A stretch of 64,000 nucleotides of DNA from Pseudomonas sivasensis (GTDB lineage Bacteria > Pseudomonadota > Gammaproteobacteria > Pseudomonadales > Pseudomonadaceae), in the NCBI RefSeq assembly GCF_013778505.1, contig NZ_JAAOWU010000002.1, positions 372,001 through 436,000 on the forward strand, read 5' to 3'. This document shows, piece by piece, positions 36,695-45,633 of the stretch. Position numbers and translations under genes: made by a program. The first letter of the stretch is position 1. Every line of letters starts with the position of its first letter. Below the pieces are notes generated by a model. The model saw only the letters and a list, made by a program, of their open reading frames with translations. It searched no databases and had not been told where the DNA came from.

Positions 36695-37809
36695 GAAGCG
36701 CTGGTTGGGGTGGTGTTCGATGCTGCCGGTGCAGGAGTGCTGCTGGCCGGTGCTGTTGGAGCGGTGGAGGCTGTCGGGGCGGTTGCAGTTGTTGCTGGTT
36801 TTGCAGCAGCAGGCTTAACAGCTGGTTTTGCAGCGGCAGGCTTAGCAACTGGCTTGGCGGCTGGTTTTGCAGCAGCAGTCTTAGCAACTGGCTTGGCGGC
36901 TGGTTTTGCAGCAGCAGTCTTAGCAACTGGCTTGGCGGCTGGCTTTGCAGCAGCAGTCTTAGCAGCTGGCTTGGCGGCTGGTTTTGCAGCAGCAGTCTTA
37001 GCAACTGGCTTGGCGGCTGGTTTTGCAGCAGCAGTCTTAGCAGCTGGCTTGGCGGCTGGTTTTGCAGCAGCAGTCTTAGCAACTGGCTTGGCGGCTGACT
37101 TTGCAGCAGCAGTCTTAGCAGCTGGCTTGGCGGCTGGTTTTGCAGCAGCGGTCTTAGCAACTGGCTTGGCGGCTGGTTTTGCAGCAGCGGTCTTAGCAAC
37201 TGGCTTGGCGGCTGGTTTTGCAGCAGCGGTCTTAGCAGCTGGCTTGGCGGCTGGTTTTGCAGCAGCAGTCTTAGCAGCTGGCTTGGCGGCTGGTTTTGCA
37301 GCAGCAGTCTTAGCAGCTGGCTTAGCGGCTGGTTTTGCAGCAGCAGCCTTAGCAGCTGGCTTGGCGGCGGCTTTGGCGGGTGCCTTCGCTGCAAATGCTT
37401 TTGCAGGTGTACGAGCGCCCAGCACTTTCGCCACGGCTTCTTTAACACGACCAACGCCCTGGGCCAATTTCAGGCTTTCCTGAGCATCTTTCTTGAGTTG
37501 GGAAATGTACGCGCGCGTTTCAGCTTGGCGATCCTTGAGGGCGTCCAGCAGGTCCTCAAGTTCTTTGACAGCGTCTTTGGCTTTGGCTTGTGCCTTGGCC
37601 TTGCCGGCGGTGGCGGCGTCTTGCAGTTTGGTACGGGATTTATGCAGCTTTTCTTGCGCCTTACCGCGTTGTTTTTCCAACTTGGCGAGCAGTTTTTCTG
37701 CATCGGCCAACGCTTGGGAACACGCGCTTTCCAGATGTTCGAGCAGGCTGCTCGACAGTTGTTGGAGTAAGTGCAACGGGGTATTAACAGGCTTCTGTTT
37801 GGCCGACAT
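36691..37809 (-). CDS. algP: Histone H1-like regulator AlgP
   Basis: A 372-residue protein. The N-terminal third (to about 130) is a helical, phasin-like region: MSAKQKPVNTPLHLLQQLSSSLLEHLESACSQALADAEKLLAKLEKQR and LDALKDRQAETRAYISQLKKDAQESLKLAQG. The rest is a lysine/alanine/proline tail built from a 13-residue unit (AAAKPAAKPxAKT) repeated about 13 times, ending in a Ser/Thr/Pro/Ala region. AlgP of P. aeruginosa (AlgR3) binds DNA and influences algD transcription. It is grouped with algQ and algR here, as expected. Confidence 0.95.
   Translation of the reverse strand: MSAKQKPVNTPLHLLQQLSSSLLEHLESACSQALADAEKLLAKLEKQRGKAQEKLHKSRTKLQDAATAGKAKAQAKAKDAVKELEDLLDALKDRQAETRAYISQLKKDAQESLKLAQGVGRVKEAVAKVLGARTPAKAFAAKAPAKAAAKPAAKAAAAKPAAKPAAKTAAAKPAAKPAAKTAAAKPAAKPAAKTAAAKPAAKPVAKTAAAKPAAKPVAKTAAAKPAAKPAAKTAAAKSAAKPVAKTAAAKPAAKPAAKTAAAKPAAKPVAKTAAAKPAAKPAAKTAAAKPAAKPVAKTAAAKPAAKPVAKTAAAKPAAKPVAKPAAAKPAVKPAAAKPATTATAPTASTAPTAPASSTPAPAASNTTPTSAS
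36810..37370. repeat. 39-base tandem repeat inside algP
   Basis: About 13 copies of a 39-base unit coding AAAKPAAKPxAKT. Units differ at a few silent sites and at Ala/Val (position 10); one unit has Ser for Pro. The repeats leave all three frames of both strands open, so long false frames appear here. Copy number is likely variable between strains. Confidence 0.9.
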
Positions 37810-38001
37810 GGTTTACCTCCTGGCTGACGTGGGTGCGGCTCATACTAGCCCTCTGCTCTTACCGCCGCTAGGGCATGTTGACAGTATCGTTTGCCTTGCG
37901 TTGCACGGTACGAAAATTCTTATCGATATATCGAAAACACGCGACACTTTTTACCCTTTCACACTGGCATAATCCGTCGCACTTTCGGCGGGAGAATGCC
38001 C

Positions 38002-38679
38002 ATGTCGCGTTACCTTTTTCTTGTTCTGGGCTTGGCAATTTCCGTAGCCAATGCGGGCGAGCAATCACCCTCCAAAACGGCAGACCGAGAGCAGCACGAC
38101 CTTGCCTACAGCCTGGGCGCCAGCCTCGGTGAACGCCTGCGCCAGGAAGTGCCGGACCTGCAGATCCAGGCGTTGATCGAGGGCCTCAATCAAGCCTATC
38201 AAGGCAAGCCGCTGGCGTTGGATAACAAGCGCATCGAACAGATTCTTGCCCAGCATGAAGCGCAGGCCGAAGCCGACGCCCAAGCACCCAAAAGTGAAAA
38301 GTCGCTCGCAGCTGAACAGCAGTTTCTAGCCAAGGAAAAAACTGCAAAAGGGGTGCGCGAATTAGCTGACGGAATCCTGCTCACGGAACTGACACCCGGC
38401 AGCGGCAGCAAACCTGGAGCTAATGATCAGGTTCAAGTGAAATACGTTGGGCGGTTACCCGATGGCACAGTCTTCGATCAGAGCACACAGCCCCAGTGGT
38501 TTCGCCTGGACAGTGTGATCAGCGGCTGGAGCAGTGCGTTACAACAGATGCCGGTGGGAGCGAAATGGCGCCTGGTGATTCCATCAGCCCAAGCCTACGG
38601 TGCCGACGGCGCGGGCGAGTTGATCCCGCCTTACACGCCATTGGTATTCGAGATCGAGTTACTCGGCACTCGCCAATGA
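38002..38679 (+). CDS. FKBP-type peptidyl-prolyl isomerase
   Basis: A 225-residue periplasmic isomerase. ATG 38002 is chosen over ATG 37996 because GGAG (37991) is at proper distance only for the second. Signal peptide MSRYLFLVLGLAISVANA, an FKBP N-terminal dimerisation helix domain (DLAYSLGASLGERLRQEVPDLQIQALIEGLNQAYQGK), then the FKBP domain (VQVKYVGRLPDGTVFDQSTQ, SGWSSALQQMPVGAKWRLVIPSAQAYG, IPPYTPLVFEIELL). MIP-like, so a protein-folding helper in the envelope. Confidence 0.93.
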   Translation: MSRYLFLVLGLAISVANAGEQSPSKTADREQHDLAYSLGASLGERLRQEVPDLQIQALIEGLNQAYQGKPLALDNKRIEQILAQHEAQAEADAQAPKSEKSLAAEQQFLAKEKTAKGVRELADGILLTELTPGSGSKPGANDQVQVKYVGRLPDGTVFDQSTQPQWFRLDSVISGWSSALQQMPVGAKWRLVIPSAQAYGADGAGELIPPYTPLVFEIELLGTRQ

Positions 38680-38685
38680 TCCAAT

Positions 38686-38717
38686 AAAAAACGGTGCGTC
38701 ATGCGCACCGTTTTTTT
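38686..38717 (+). terminator. Bidirectional terminator, FKBP gene / algQ
   Basis: AAACGGTGCG-TCAT-GCGCACCGTTT with A and T runs on both sides; it can serve the FKBP gene (plus) and algQ (minus), whose stops are 7 and 17 bases away. Confidence 0.88.
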
Positions 38718-38733
38718 AAATCACCGTTGAGGA

Positions 38734-39192
38734 TCAAGCCTGAGTGGCTGGCTCTTCCTTGTGAGCATTGTGCAGCACTTCGATCAAGCAATCTTCCAGT
38801 TCGAAGCGCTCATGCAACAGCGCGCCCAACTCCTTGAATTTTTCGGCAACGCAGTTTCCGGCATCACACAGGTCGGTGAACGCCAGAAGCTTCTCGGTGA
38901 TGACATCAATGCGTGGGTAAATGGTTTCGGCCAAGTCGAGACCACGTTGATCGTCGAAGGCTTCGGCCTCCTTGGTCAGCTGCTCGTAGACGCCGAAGTG
39001 GCCGGCCGACACGTAGTCCACCAAGACACCACAGAAATCCTGCAACGGCTCGCGATTCTCACCCAGTGCCTCAGGCTTGGCGCCGAGAGCATCAAAGGCC
39101 CGAACCAGTTCGTGACGTGCCTTCAACCAGCTGTCGATCAGCTTGTGCACCCCACCCCAGCGTTCCTGAGCATTCTGACAACTTTCCAGCAT
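38734..39192 (-). CDS. algQ: Anti-sigma-70 factor AlgQ (Rsd family)
   Basis: A 152-residue, mostly helical protein of the Rsd/AlgQ family, which binds sigma-70 region 4 and frees core polymerase for other sigma factors. Seen: [37 protein letters not shown], the conserved [23 protein letters not shown] and the [22 protein letters not shown] helix. AlgQ regulates alginate, polyphosphate and siderophore genes in P. aeruginosa. It is on its own transcript between two intergenic dyads. Confidence 0.95.
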   Translation of the reverse strand: MLESCQNAQERWGGVHKLIDSWLKARHELVRAFDALGAKPEALGENREPLQDFCGVLVDYVSAGHFGVYEQLTKEAEAFDDQRGLDLAETIYPRIDVITEKLLAFTDLCDAGNCVAEKFKELGALLHERFELEDCLIEVLHNAHKEEPATQA

Positions 39193-39304
39193 GATGATCT
39201 CTCTTCCCTATAGGGGCGCTGCCGCCTGATGCCCGCGCAACACTTCAAGGAGTAAGCCGCAGCGGGACAAGGCCGCATCTGACAAGCAAACGGTTTTAAT
39301 AACG

Positions 39305-39330
39305 CGTGCGGGCCAGATTATGCCCGCACG
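39305..39330. repeat. Perfect 9-base inverted repeat between dsbB and algQ
   Basis: CGTGCGGGC, an 8-base spacer, then GCCCGCACG. It is 76 bases past the dsbB stop. No T run follows on either strand, so it is a weak terminator candidate; it could also be a regulator site of algQ, whose promoter region this is. Confidence 0.5.
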
Positions 39331-39405
39331 ACTATGGCTTCAAGGTACGCAGGAGAGAAAGTTCATACAAGTGTTTAATCCCATCCTACAAACCGCGACC
39401 TTCGT

Positions 39406-39927
39406 TCAGCGCCCTACCGGACGCAGGGGACGGCTCAAATACAGCCGTGAAAACTGTATGACACCGAGGACTAGCATGCCCAGGAAGAACAACAGGCTCC
39501 ATTCGGGAAGGCTCAAGTCGAACAGCGTCCAGCTTATTTCCACACAATCGACGGTACCCTCGACCACCAATCGTAAGGCCTGCCACACCGAGAGGTTATC
39601 GATCATGTGGCTCAGGCTGGGCCAGCAATCGGCGGCCTGATCCGGTGCGGCATTTTGCAGCAGCACCTGACGCACAGCGGTAACGGCACCCAACAATGCA
39701 CATCCCATGCTCGTCAGCCCGTACAGGTAGTAAGTGGATCGACTGGATGAATGGATAGCGGCAACCAGATTGATGAGCGTGAATGCGGCCAGAAAGGCCC
39801 GTTGTATCTGGCACAGGAAGCACGGGCGTAACGATGCACCGAACTCAAGATAGAAGGACGCGCCCAACGTCAGCGCACCCGCCATGAACGCAAGAAAAAA
39901 CAAGGAGCGTGAAGGGGCCAAAGACAT
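39406..39927 (-). CDS. Disulfide bond formation protein B (DsbB/DsbH)
   Basis: A 173-residue inner-membrane protein with four membrane segments. It has the periplasmic CFLC pair (first loop) and a second pair, Cys in DQAADCWPSLSHM and Cys in EGTVDCVEISW, that together pass electrons from DsbA to quinone. The family motif AFMAGALTLGASFYLEFG opens it. P. aeruginosa encodes two such proteins, DsbB and DsbH; by position next to hemY this one corresponds to DsbH. Confidence 0.93.
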   Translation of the reverse strand: MSLAPSRSLFFLAFMAGALTLGASFYLEFGASLRPCFLCQIQRAFLAAFTLINLVAAIHSSSRSTYYLYGLTSMGCALLGAVTAVRQVLLQNAAPDQAADCWPSLSHMIDNLSVWQALRLVVEGTVDCVEISWTLFDLSLPEWSLLFFLGMLVLGVIQFSRLYLSRPLRPVGR

Positions 39928-40088
39928 GCTTTATCCGCACAGCGAGAGATAGGTCGTTACGGTAGAGGAAAGGCCCGACCCCTTTCAATACGCGACAGAG
40001 CAGACAGTTCTGTGAGATCGCAGGGATATCCCGCATAAGCATGAAAGACTTCGAGCATCCCAGTGTAGGAGTTTGCAGTAGAGCGCTT

Positions 40089-40108
40089 AAAACCCAGCAT
40101 CTGCTGGG
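40089..40108 (-). terminator. Terminator-like hairpin after hemY
   Basis: CCCAGCA-GA-TGCTGGG on the minus strand, followed by TTTT, 57 bases past the hemY stop. A short T run makes it moderate. Confidence 0.55.
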
Positions 40109-40164
40109 CATTGAAGGGCTAACTCTCAGACGTATCTGAGCAAACCCTCCATTCCTTTCCTACA

Positions 40165-41406
40165 TCAAGACCGGGTAGGAACTGGCAGCGGAGAGGCCAG
40201 TAAGCGGTTATCCAGCAGACCCAAACCTTCTTGGAACAGTTGGTTGCTGCGCTCGGTATCACCCAACTGGGCCAATAACCGCGCCAGCTCGGCACACGCC
40301 TCAGGATTACGCTGCACTTGAAGGCTACTTTCCAGATAATCCCGTGCCTTGCCCCACAGGCTGTTTTGCAAGCACAGACGACCCAACGTCAGCAGCAGGC
40401 TGGCATCACCCGGATGATCCTTGAGCCACCCCTCGGCAAACTTCAATTGCCTGGCCTGGTCACCGCCGCGCAGCAGGCCGTACAGACGAATCAGGTGGCT
40501 GTCATAGCCGCGCTTGATAGCACCGCGCAACGCCTCCTCCGCCTTGGCATCGGCGCCCAGCTGGCGCAGTTGCTCAGCGTAAGCCAGCACCAACTGCGGC
40601 TCCTGACGCTGAGCCGAAGTGAGTTGCTGCCAGGCCCGCTCAAGGGACTGCAAACCCGCTTCGCCCTGCTCTTCGCGCTGAGCAGCCAGGCTCAGGTTCT
40701 CGCCCCAGGCACGGCGCTCCAACTCGGCCAGTTCGCTGGCAGGCAGCACTTTGTCCTTGCGCAGCTCCGGCAGCAGTCGGATGACCGAAGACCAGTCGCC
40801 TCGCTGCTGGTGCAAACGCTGCAATTGGCGCAATACCTGGGCGTTATGGGGATGACGCTCGTGCATGACCTGCAAGGTCGTCAACGCGCCGTCAGTATCG
40901 CCACGGTCCAACTGCAATTGCGCATGGCTCAACGCGACCGCCAACTCCGCTTGGGGCTGACGCTCCAGCGCACGCGCCAGCAAACCGTCGGACTCCTCAT
41001 AACGGCCCTGCTCATTCGCCGCACGGGCCGCGCCCAGGTAGTACAACAAAGGCTGGCGCTCAGCTTCAGCTGCACGATGCAGATGACGCTCAGCGCTGGC
41101 CCAGCGGCCCTCAGCGAGGTCCATCTGGCCCTGTTCGATGGCGATCTGCACACGGCGACTGCGGTTACGCCGAGACCACGGGTTGACCACGCCACCGGAG
41201 GTGGTCACCAGGCTCAGCAACACGCGAATCAGGTAAATGGCGAGGCCGATGGCAAACACTGCTACCACGGTCGCCCATAGGCTCGACTCGTAATGCAGCA
41301 CATGAGGATAGGTAATCAGCACATAGCCGGTGTGTTTCGAAATGCCCACAGCGAGTGCCAGGGCGATCGCAACCACCAGCACCAGGATCACATAGAAACG
41401 CTTCAT
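40165..41406 (-). CDS. hemY: Heme biosynthesis HemY-like protein
   Basis: A 413-residue inner-membrane protein: two N-terminal hydrophobic segments (FYVILVLVVAIALALAVGI, ESSLWATVVAVFAIGLAIYLIRVLLSLV) then a cytoplasmic or periplasmic array of TPR helices (repeated WxxAxxxL/ALxxxP units, for example LGAARAANEQGRYEESDGLLARALERQP). It belongs to the proteobacterial HemY_N family, distinct from the Gram-positive oxidase of the same name. It follows hemX by 5 bases and is the last gene of hemCDXY. Confidence 0.93.
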   Translation of the reverse strand: MKRFYVILVLVVAIALALAVGISKHTGYVLITYPHVLHYESSLWATVVAVFAIGLAIYLIRVLLSLVTTSGGVVNPWSRRNRSRRVQIAIEQGQMDLAEGRWASAERHLHRAAEAERQPLLYYLGAARAANEQGRYEESDGLLARALERQPQAELAVALSHAQLQLDRGDTDGALTTLQVMHERHPHNAQVLRQLQRLHQQRGDWSSVIRLLPELRKDKVLPASELAELERRAWGENLSLAAQREEQGEAGLQSLERAWQQLTSAQRQEPQLVLAYAEQLRQLGADAKAEEALRGAIKRGYDSHLIRLYGLLRGGDQARQLKFAEGWLKDHPGDASLLLTLGRLCLQNSLWGKARDYLESSLQVQRNPEACAELARLLAQLGDTERSNQLFQEGLGLLDNRLLASPLPVPTRS

Positions 41407-41411
41407 CGGCT

Positions 41412-42527
41412 CTACTCCTGGATCGCCGGCTTGCCAGCCGCCGCCTTAGCTTCGTCAGCAGACACATGACGACGTTCTAGGTACGCCTGCACCGCAGCCA
41501 GACTCGCCGCCAGGTCCGGTGTCACTACCGACACAGCTTTTGGCTCAAGCTCGGCGATACGCGCCAGCATCGCCTTGCTCTGCGGATTGTCCTGGTTGAA
41601 GTTGTCCTGCAACACGCTGCGCGCCTCGCCCAGCGAACGGCTGTACACCGCCGACTCTCCATTGAGCGCCGCCCATTGCGCCTGCTCCAGCGCCAGACTC
41701 AGGGCCAGGCGAACTTGGTTCAGCCCCTGACCGGCGAGCAGTGGTCGAATGTTATCGTCGGGATTGAAGTCGATGCGGAAGTAACGGGAAATCTGCTCCC
41801 ACCACTGTCTCCAGCGGCTATCCGTATCAGTGCTTGGACGCCCCTGCCCAGAGGGCTCGGTGAGTTGATATTCAGGGGCAATGGCTGCCAACTGCACAAC
41901 CTGGTCACGCAAGGCTGCCAATTGCAGATAGAGCCCGGTACGGTCCGGCTGCTCGGTACTGCGCAACGCGGCCAGGCTCTTGGCCAATTGTTCTCGCGCA
42001 GCGTAGGAACCTGGATCGCTCTGCTCGCGAAGAATCTCGTCGGCACCCTGCACCAGCGCCTGGGCACTGTTGATATCTTGCAGGGCGGACAGCCGCAAAC
42101 TCGCCAGACGGATCAGGTGCTCGGCCTCGGCCAGGCGCCAGTCTTTACGGCTGGCCCCCAGCACGGTTTCCAGACGCTGGTTAAGGCGCTGCTGATCACC
42201 TTGCAACTGGGCGACCAGACGGCGGCGCTCTTCCAACTCGTCAGCGCCCGGCAACTGGGCCAAGCGCGCAGCCAGTTGCTGCTGACTTTGCTTGAGGGAC
42301 TGGGATTGGTCATCCAAGGTCTGCACCTGACCCAGCTGCTGCTGGCTGCTGGCTTGCAGGGCGCGGACCTGCCAGATCCCCCAACCTCCGGCAGCAACAC
42401 CCACGGCGCCAAGCAGCAAGGCGACAACTGCCAGGCCATTGCCACGGCGCGGCGTGGTGACCGGTGACTCAACCGGCGCATCGAGTGCGGGTTGGGTTTC
42501 ATCTTTAGGCAAGGCTGTTTCGCTCAC
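41412..42527 (-). CDS. hemX: HemX-like membrane protein (annotated as uroporphyrinogen-III C-methyltransferase)
   Basis: A 371-residue protein starting at GTG 42527 (MSETALPKDETQPALDAP). One membrane segment (LAVVALLLGAVGVAAGGWGIW, about 32-52), a coiled-coil Gln-rich stretch (LQASSQQQLGQVQTLDDQSQSLKQSQQQLAARL), then a HemX domain with DWRLAEAEHLIRLASLRLSAL and GESAVYSRSLGEARSVLQDNF. It lacks the methyltransferase motifs seen in CysG, so the common database name is misleading. It may act as a scaffold or chaperone in tetrapyrrole synthesis. Confidence 0.9.
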   Translation of the reverse strand: MSETALPKDETQPALDAPVESPVTTPRRGNGLAVVALLLGAVGVAAGGWGIWQVRALQASSQQQLGQVQTLDDQSQSLKQSQQQLAARLAQLPGADELEERRRLVAQLQGDQQRLNQRLETVLGASRKDWRLAEAEHLIRLASLRLSALQDINSAQALVQGADEILREQSDPGSYAAREQLAKSLAALRSTEQPDRTGLYLQLAALRDQVVQLAAIAPEYQLTEPSGQGRPSTDTDSRWRQWWEQISRYFRIDFNPDDNIRPLLAGQGLNQVRLALSLALEQAQWAALNGESAVYSRSLGEARSVLQDNFNQDNPQSKAMLARIAELEPKAVSVVTPDLAASLAAVQAYLERRHVSADEAKAAAGKPAIQE

Positions 42528-42545
42528 GTATCCGTCCTTTGCGTA

Positions 42546-43307
42546 TCAGAGAGTGGGAACGGGATGACTCCGTAACGCCACTAACAAAGCCGCGGCACTC
42601 GCGCCGCGACAATCCACAACTTTTTCTGCGCCAGCAGCCCGTGCCATCTCGGCGACTCGTGGGCTGGGCACGAACAACGGCAGCTGTGCCACCTGTGGCC
42701 AATCGGGGCCGGCCAAGGCTTGCAGGTGCAAAAAACCCTGCCCACTGCTGACCACCAGGCCGTTCAAGCGTTCCAACTGGATGCGTTGCACCAGCACACC
42801 GGCGTCATAGGTCGGCAGGAAACGGCGGTACAACTCCAGATAGTCGACACTAGCACCTTGCTCGCGCAAACGCTCCGCCAGCAACTCTCGACCGCCCTCG
42901 CCACGCAGAATCAACACCCGTGAATCGCGGCACGCGATAGCCTCGCGCAACGCCGGTAATTGAAGCAAGGCCTCGCTGTCGTCGCCGCTTTGGGGATAGT
43001 GAACGTTCAGGCCCTGATCGGACAGTACCTGCGCAGTTCCGGCGCCGACGCTGAACCAAGGAATTTGTGGCTTGGGATGATGAGCCAACTGCTGCAGGGC
43101 AAGGCGCGCAGCGGGCTTGCTCACCACGATCACCGCGCAATAGCGATGCAGGTCACGGAAGACAGCCTGTTGCTCGGGCGTGATGGGTAACGGCTCAGTG
43201 TCCAGCAGGGGCAAACTGCTGCTGAAAATGCCGGCTTCAGATAACGACGCCGCCAGGGCGGTCGATTCCTCTGCAGGCCTCGTCAGCAGCACTCGCCACC
43301 CACTCAC
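42546..43307 (-). CDS. hemD: Uroporphyrinogen-III synthase
   Basis: A 253-residue enzyme closing hydroxymethylbilane to uroporphyrinogen III with ring D inversion. It starts at GTG 43307, overlapping the hemC stop (GTGA), so translation is coupled. Family markers: [56 protein letters not shown] and [16 protein letters not shown]. Sequence conservation in HemD is low in general; the place in the operon supports the call. Confidence 0.95.
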   Translation of the reverse strand: MSGWRVLLTRPAEESTALAASLSEAGIFSSSLPLLDTEPLPITPEQQAVFRDLHRYCAVIVVSKPAARLALQQLAHHPKPQIPWFSVGAGTAQVLSDQGLNVHYPQSGDDSEALLQLPALREAIACRDSRVLILRGEGGRELLAERLREQGASVDYLELYRRFLPTYDAGVLVQRIQLERLNGLVVSSGQGFLHLQALAGPDWPQVAQLPLFVPSPRVAEMARAAGAEKVVDCRGASAAALLVALRSHPVPTL

Positions 43308-44245
43308 TGCGGACCGGCCTCACCGTAGACTTTTTGCAGAATGGCACCAGCGCCTTTATCCAGTAGCTCTTCAGCGACCTGGATACCCAACGCCGTGGCA
43401 TAACGCTGCGGCCCGCGCACTTCTGCCGTCAACAAGGTGCCGCCGTCAGGGTCGCCGACCAGGCCACGCAGCCACAGGTCTTCACCTTCGAGCACGGCGT
43501 AGCAAGCAATCGGCACTTGGCAGCCGCCATTGAGGTGCTTGTTCAGAGCTCGCTCGGCTGTGACACGCACTTCGGTATCGTGGTGATCGAGCGGCTTGAG
43601 AAGTTCGTGGATTTGGCTGTCGGCGGTGCGACATTCGATGCCCACGGCGCCCTGCCCACCCGCTGGCAAGCTGTCTTCGACGCTGATGGCGGAGGTGATG
43701 CGATCTTCGAAACCCAGACGGATCAAACCAGCGGCAGCCAGGATGATCGCGTCATATTCGCCAGCATCCAGCTTAGCCAGGCGAGTGTTGACGTTGCCAC
43801 GTAGAAAGCGGATCTGCAGGTCTGGACGGCGGGTCAGCAGCTGGGCCTGACGACGTAAGCTGGAGGTGCCGACGATGCTGCCCAGCGGCAGCTCATCCAG
43901 GGATGCATAGGTGTTGGAAACGAAGGCATCACGCGGGTCTTCGCGCTCGCAGATGCAAAAAAGGCCCAGGCCTTCGGGAAAGTCCATGGGCACGTCTTTC
44001 ATCGAATGCACGGCGATGTCGGCTTCGTTTTCCAGCAGCGCAGTTTCCAGTTCCTTGACGAACAGGCCCTTGCCCCCGATTTTCGACAGTGGCGAGTCAA
44101 GCAGCTTGTCGCCGCGACTGACCATGGGCACCAGGGACACCGTGAGGCCGGGATGGGCCTGTTCAAGGCGTGCTTTGACGTATTCGGCCTGCCATAAGGC
44201 CAGAGCACTTTTACGGGTGGCGATGCGGATTTCGCGAGAGGACAT
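43304..44245 (-). CDS. hemC: Hydroxymethylbilane synthase (porphobilinogen deaminase)
   Basis: A 313-residue enzyme that links four porphobilinogens. It starts [28 protein letters not shown]. The cofactor-bearing Cys is in [15 protein letters not shown] (about residue 240), with [14 protein letters not shown] and [44 protein letters not shown] as further conserved regions. First gene of hemCDXY; algR lies upstream on the same strand, 138 bases away. Confidence 0.98.
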   Translation of the reverse strand: MSSREIRIATRKSALALWQAEYVKARLEQAHPGLTVSLVPMVSRGDKLLDSPLSKIGGKGLFVKELETALLENEADIAVHSMKDVPMDFPEGLGLFCICEREDPRDAFVSNTYASLDELPLGSIVGTSSLRRQAQLLTRRPDLQIRFLRGNVNTRLAKLDAGEYDAIILAAAGLIRLGFEDRITSAISVEDSLPAGGQGAVGIECRTADSQIHELLKPLDHHDTEVRVTAERALNKHLNGGCQVPIACYAVLEGEDLWLRGLVGDPDGGTLLTAEVRGPQRYATALGIQVAEELLDKGAGAILQKVYGEAGPQ

Positions 44246-44383
44246 GGATCAATCCGTACTGAATAGATACGGCAGATAATAACAGCTCAGGCAAATGCGC
44301 TTTGATTTGAATCAGCAAGTGCGGGGCCTCCCTGGCCACGTCGCACCGGGATAAGGAATGCAGGCCTCGCTACAGCCCTCGAA

Positions 44384-45130
44384 CTAAAGCTGCTGCATCA
44401 TTTTGCGCACGCCCGCGACATGGCGTCGACTGACGATCAAAGCATCGCCGTTAAGCCCTTTAAGGAACAACTGGAAGTGTCCCAGAGGTGTGCGTTGAAG
44501 ACGTTCGATCCGCTCGCGGGCCACCAACGCATTGCGGTGGATACGCACGAAGCGTTCGCCGAACTCATCCTCAAGGGCCTTGAGCGGCTCATCGAGCAAC
44601 ACTTCGCCAGCCTCATGTCGCAGGGTCACGTACTTGTGATCGGCAATAAAATAAACAACCTGGCTCAGTGGGATCAGCTCAATCCCTTTGCGCGTACGTG
44701 CGCTGATGTGGCTGCGCGGCCCGTTACCACTTTGGGCGGCAGGCTGGGTCAAGGCTGCCAGTTGGGCGCGGTTGGGGCGCTCGGCTTTCTTCATGGCCTT
44801 GAGCAAGGCTTCGGCAGTCACTGGTTTAATCACAAAGCTGACGCCACTGGCTTCCAGCGTCTGCTCAGCAAACTCTTCTTGCGCGGCGCATAACACCACG
44901 GCGGGTGGCGATTCTCGCTCGCTCAGCCGGGCGGCGACTTGCAGGCCATCAAGGCCCGGCATGCGGATATCGAGCAACACCAGGTCGGGCTTGAGGCTGT
45001 CGATCAGCGTCAACGCCTCCTCCCCGTTGGTGGCACTCGGCTCAAGGACTGTATAACCCTCAAGTTCACTGACCAAGCGGGTCAGTCGCTCGCGGGCTTG
45101 GGGTTCGTCATCAACGATCAGGACATTCAT
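44384..45130 (-). CDS. algR: LytTR-type response regulator AlgR
   Basis: A 248-residue regulator starting at ATG 45130 (MNVLIVDDEPQARERLTRL); length equals P. aeruginosa AlgR. Receiver residues: Asp7-Asp8, phosphorylation Asp54 in LVLLDIRMPG, Lys102 in FVIKPV. The C-terminal LytTR domain (SHISARTRKGIELIPLSQVVYFIADHKYVTLRHE to HVAGVRKMMQQL) is highly conserved. The region 80-105 (VVLCAAQEEFAEQTLEASGVSFVIKPV) differs strongly from the P. aeruginosa form I remember, and the usual Thr/Ser at strand 4 is Ala82. The kinase gene algZ is missing upstream. It regulates alginate, twitching and other surface traits in relatives. Confidence 0.96.
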   Translation of the reverse strand: MNVLIVDDEPQARERLTRLVSELEGYTVLEPSATNGEEALTLIDSLKPDLVLLDIRMPGLDGLQVAARLSERESPPAVVLCAAQEEFAEQTLEASGVSFVIKPVTAEALLKAMKKAERPNRAQLAALTQPAAQSGNGPRSHISARTRKGIELIPLSQVVYFIADHKYVTLRHEAGEVLLDEPLKALEDEFGERFVRIHRNALVARERIERLQRTPLGHFQLFLKGLNGDALIVSRRHVAGVRKMMQQL

Positions 45131-45633
45131 ATAGCGCTGGATTCCTGCGTGAGTCTCGCACAAGGATAGCGTAGACAGGTGCGGTGACTTGCGTCACAGC
45201 GATCCACGCTAAGACTAGCGCGAGCGGCAAAAAGTGCCCTGACAGCGGCACCCATATTTACCCGGACCTGTTCAATAGCGCCCAAGACCTGCTGCCATCG
45301 GGCATCGTCGTAGGGTTTGCTGATACACAATCCGAATACCCCCCTTTTAAATGGATAGTCAGGCTCTGACCGCAATACCCGACTTTGGTGCATTCACACA
45401 CTATCAGTCCAACTGTAGACGCTCACCGGAACGATATTGCGCAATCGTCAAATATCGTTTCGATAAACATCTACCTCCAGTCTCTTCCCGGACGCGTTCG
45501 GCGGCAAGGCACTTAGCCATCCTTTGCACAAATAAAAATGCCGACGACCCGCAGCACCGCCTCCACGGGCAACCCTGTTATTATCGCCGGCAGACTTCCA
45601 CGCCTCTTTATTAAGCAGACCACGAGCGAATCC
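45131..45633. other. algR-argH divergent region without algZ
   Basis: 503 bases. No frame encodes a histidine kinase or a piece of one (no GLRAQINPHFLFN-type motif in any frame). It holds the promoters of algR and argH and the inverted repeat at 45430-45459. Nothing else is recognisable. Confidence 0.8.
45430..45459. promoter_or_regulatory. Inverted repeat in the algR-argH region
   Basis: AACGATATT and AATATCGTT, perfect 9-base arms with a 12-base spacer; the left arm overlaps a 10-base palindrome ATTGCGCAAT (45436-45445). The site is 300 bases before algR and 175 before argH. The binding protein is unknown; it does not match the AlgR consensus I know. Confidence 0.4.

Noticed and set aside
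36510..37483. Long open frames in other registers of the algP repeat (QNQPPSQLLRLLL and LAAGFAAAVLATG types)
   Set aside because: The 39-base repeat has no stops in any register; only the AlgP register matches a known family.
41412..42527. HemX as an active uroporphyrinogen methyltransferase
   Set aside because: It lacks the SAM-binding motifs of that enzyme; it has a membrane anchor and coiled coil instead.
45127..45393. 88-codon minus-strand frame between algR and argH as a possible algZ fragment
   Set aside because: No membrane segments or histidine-kinase motifs; looks random.
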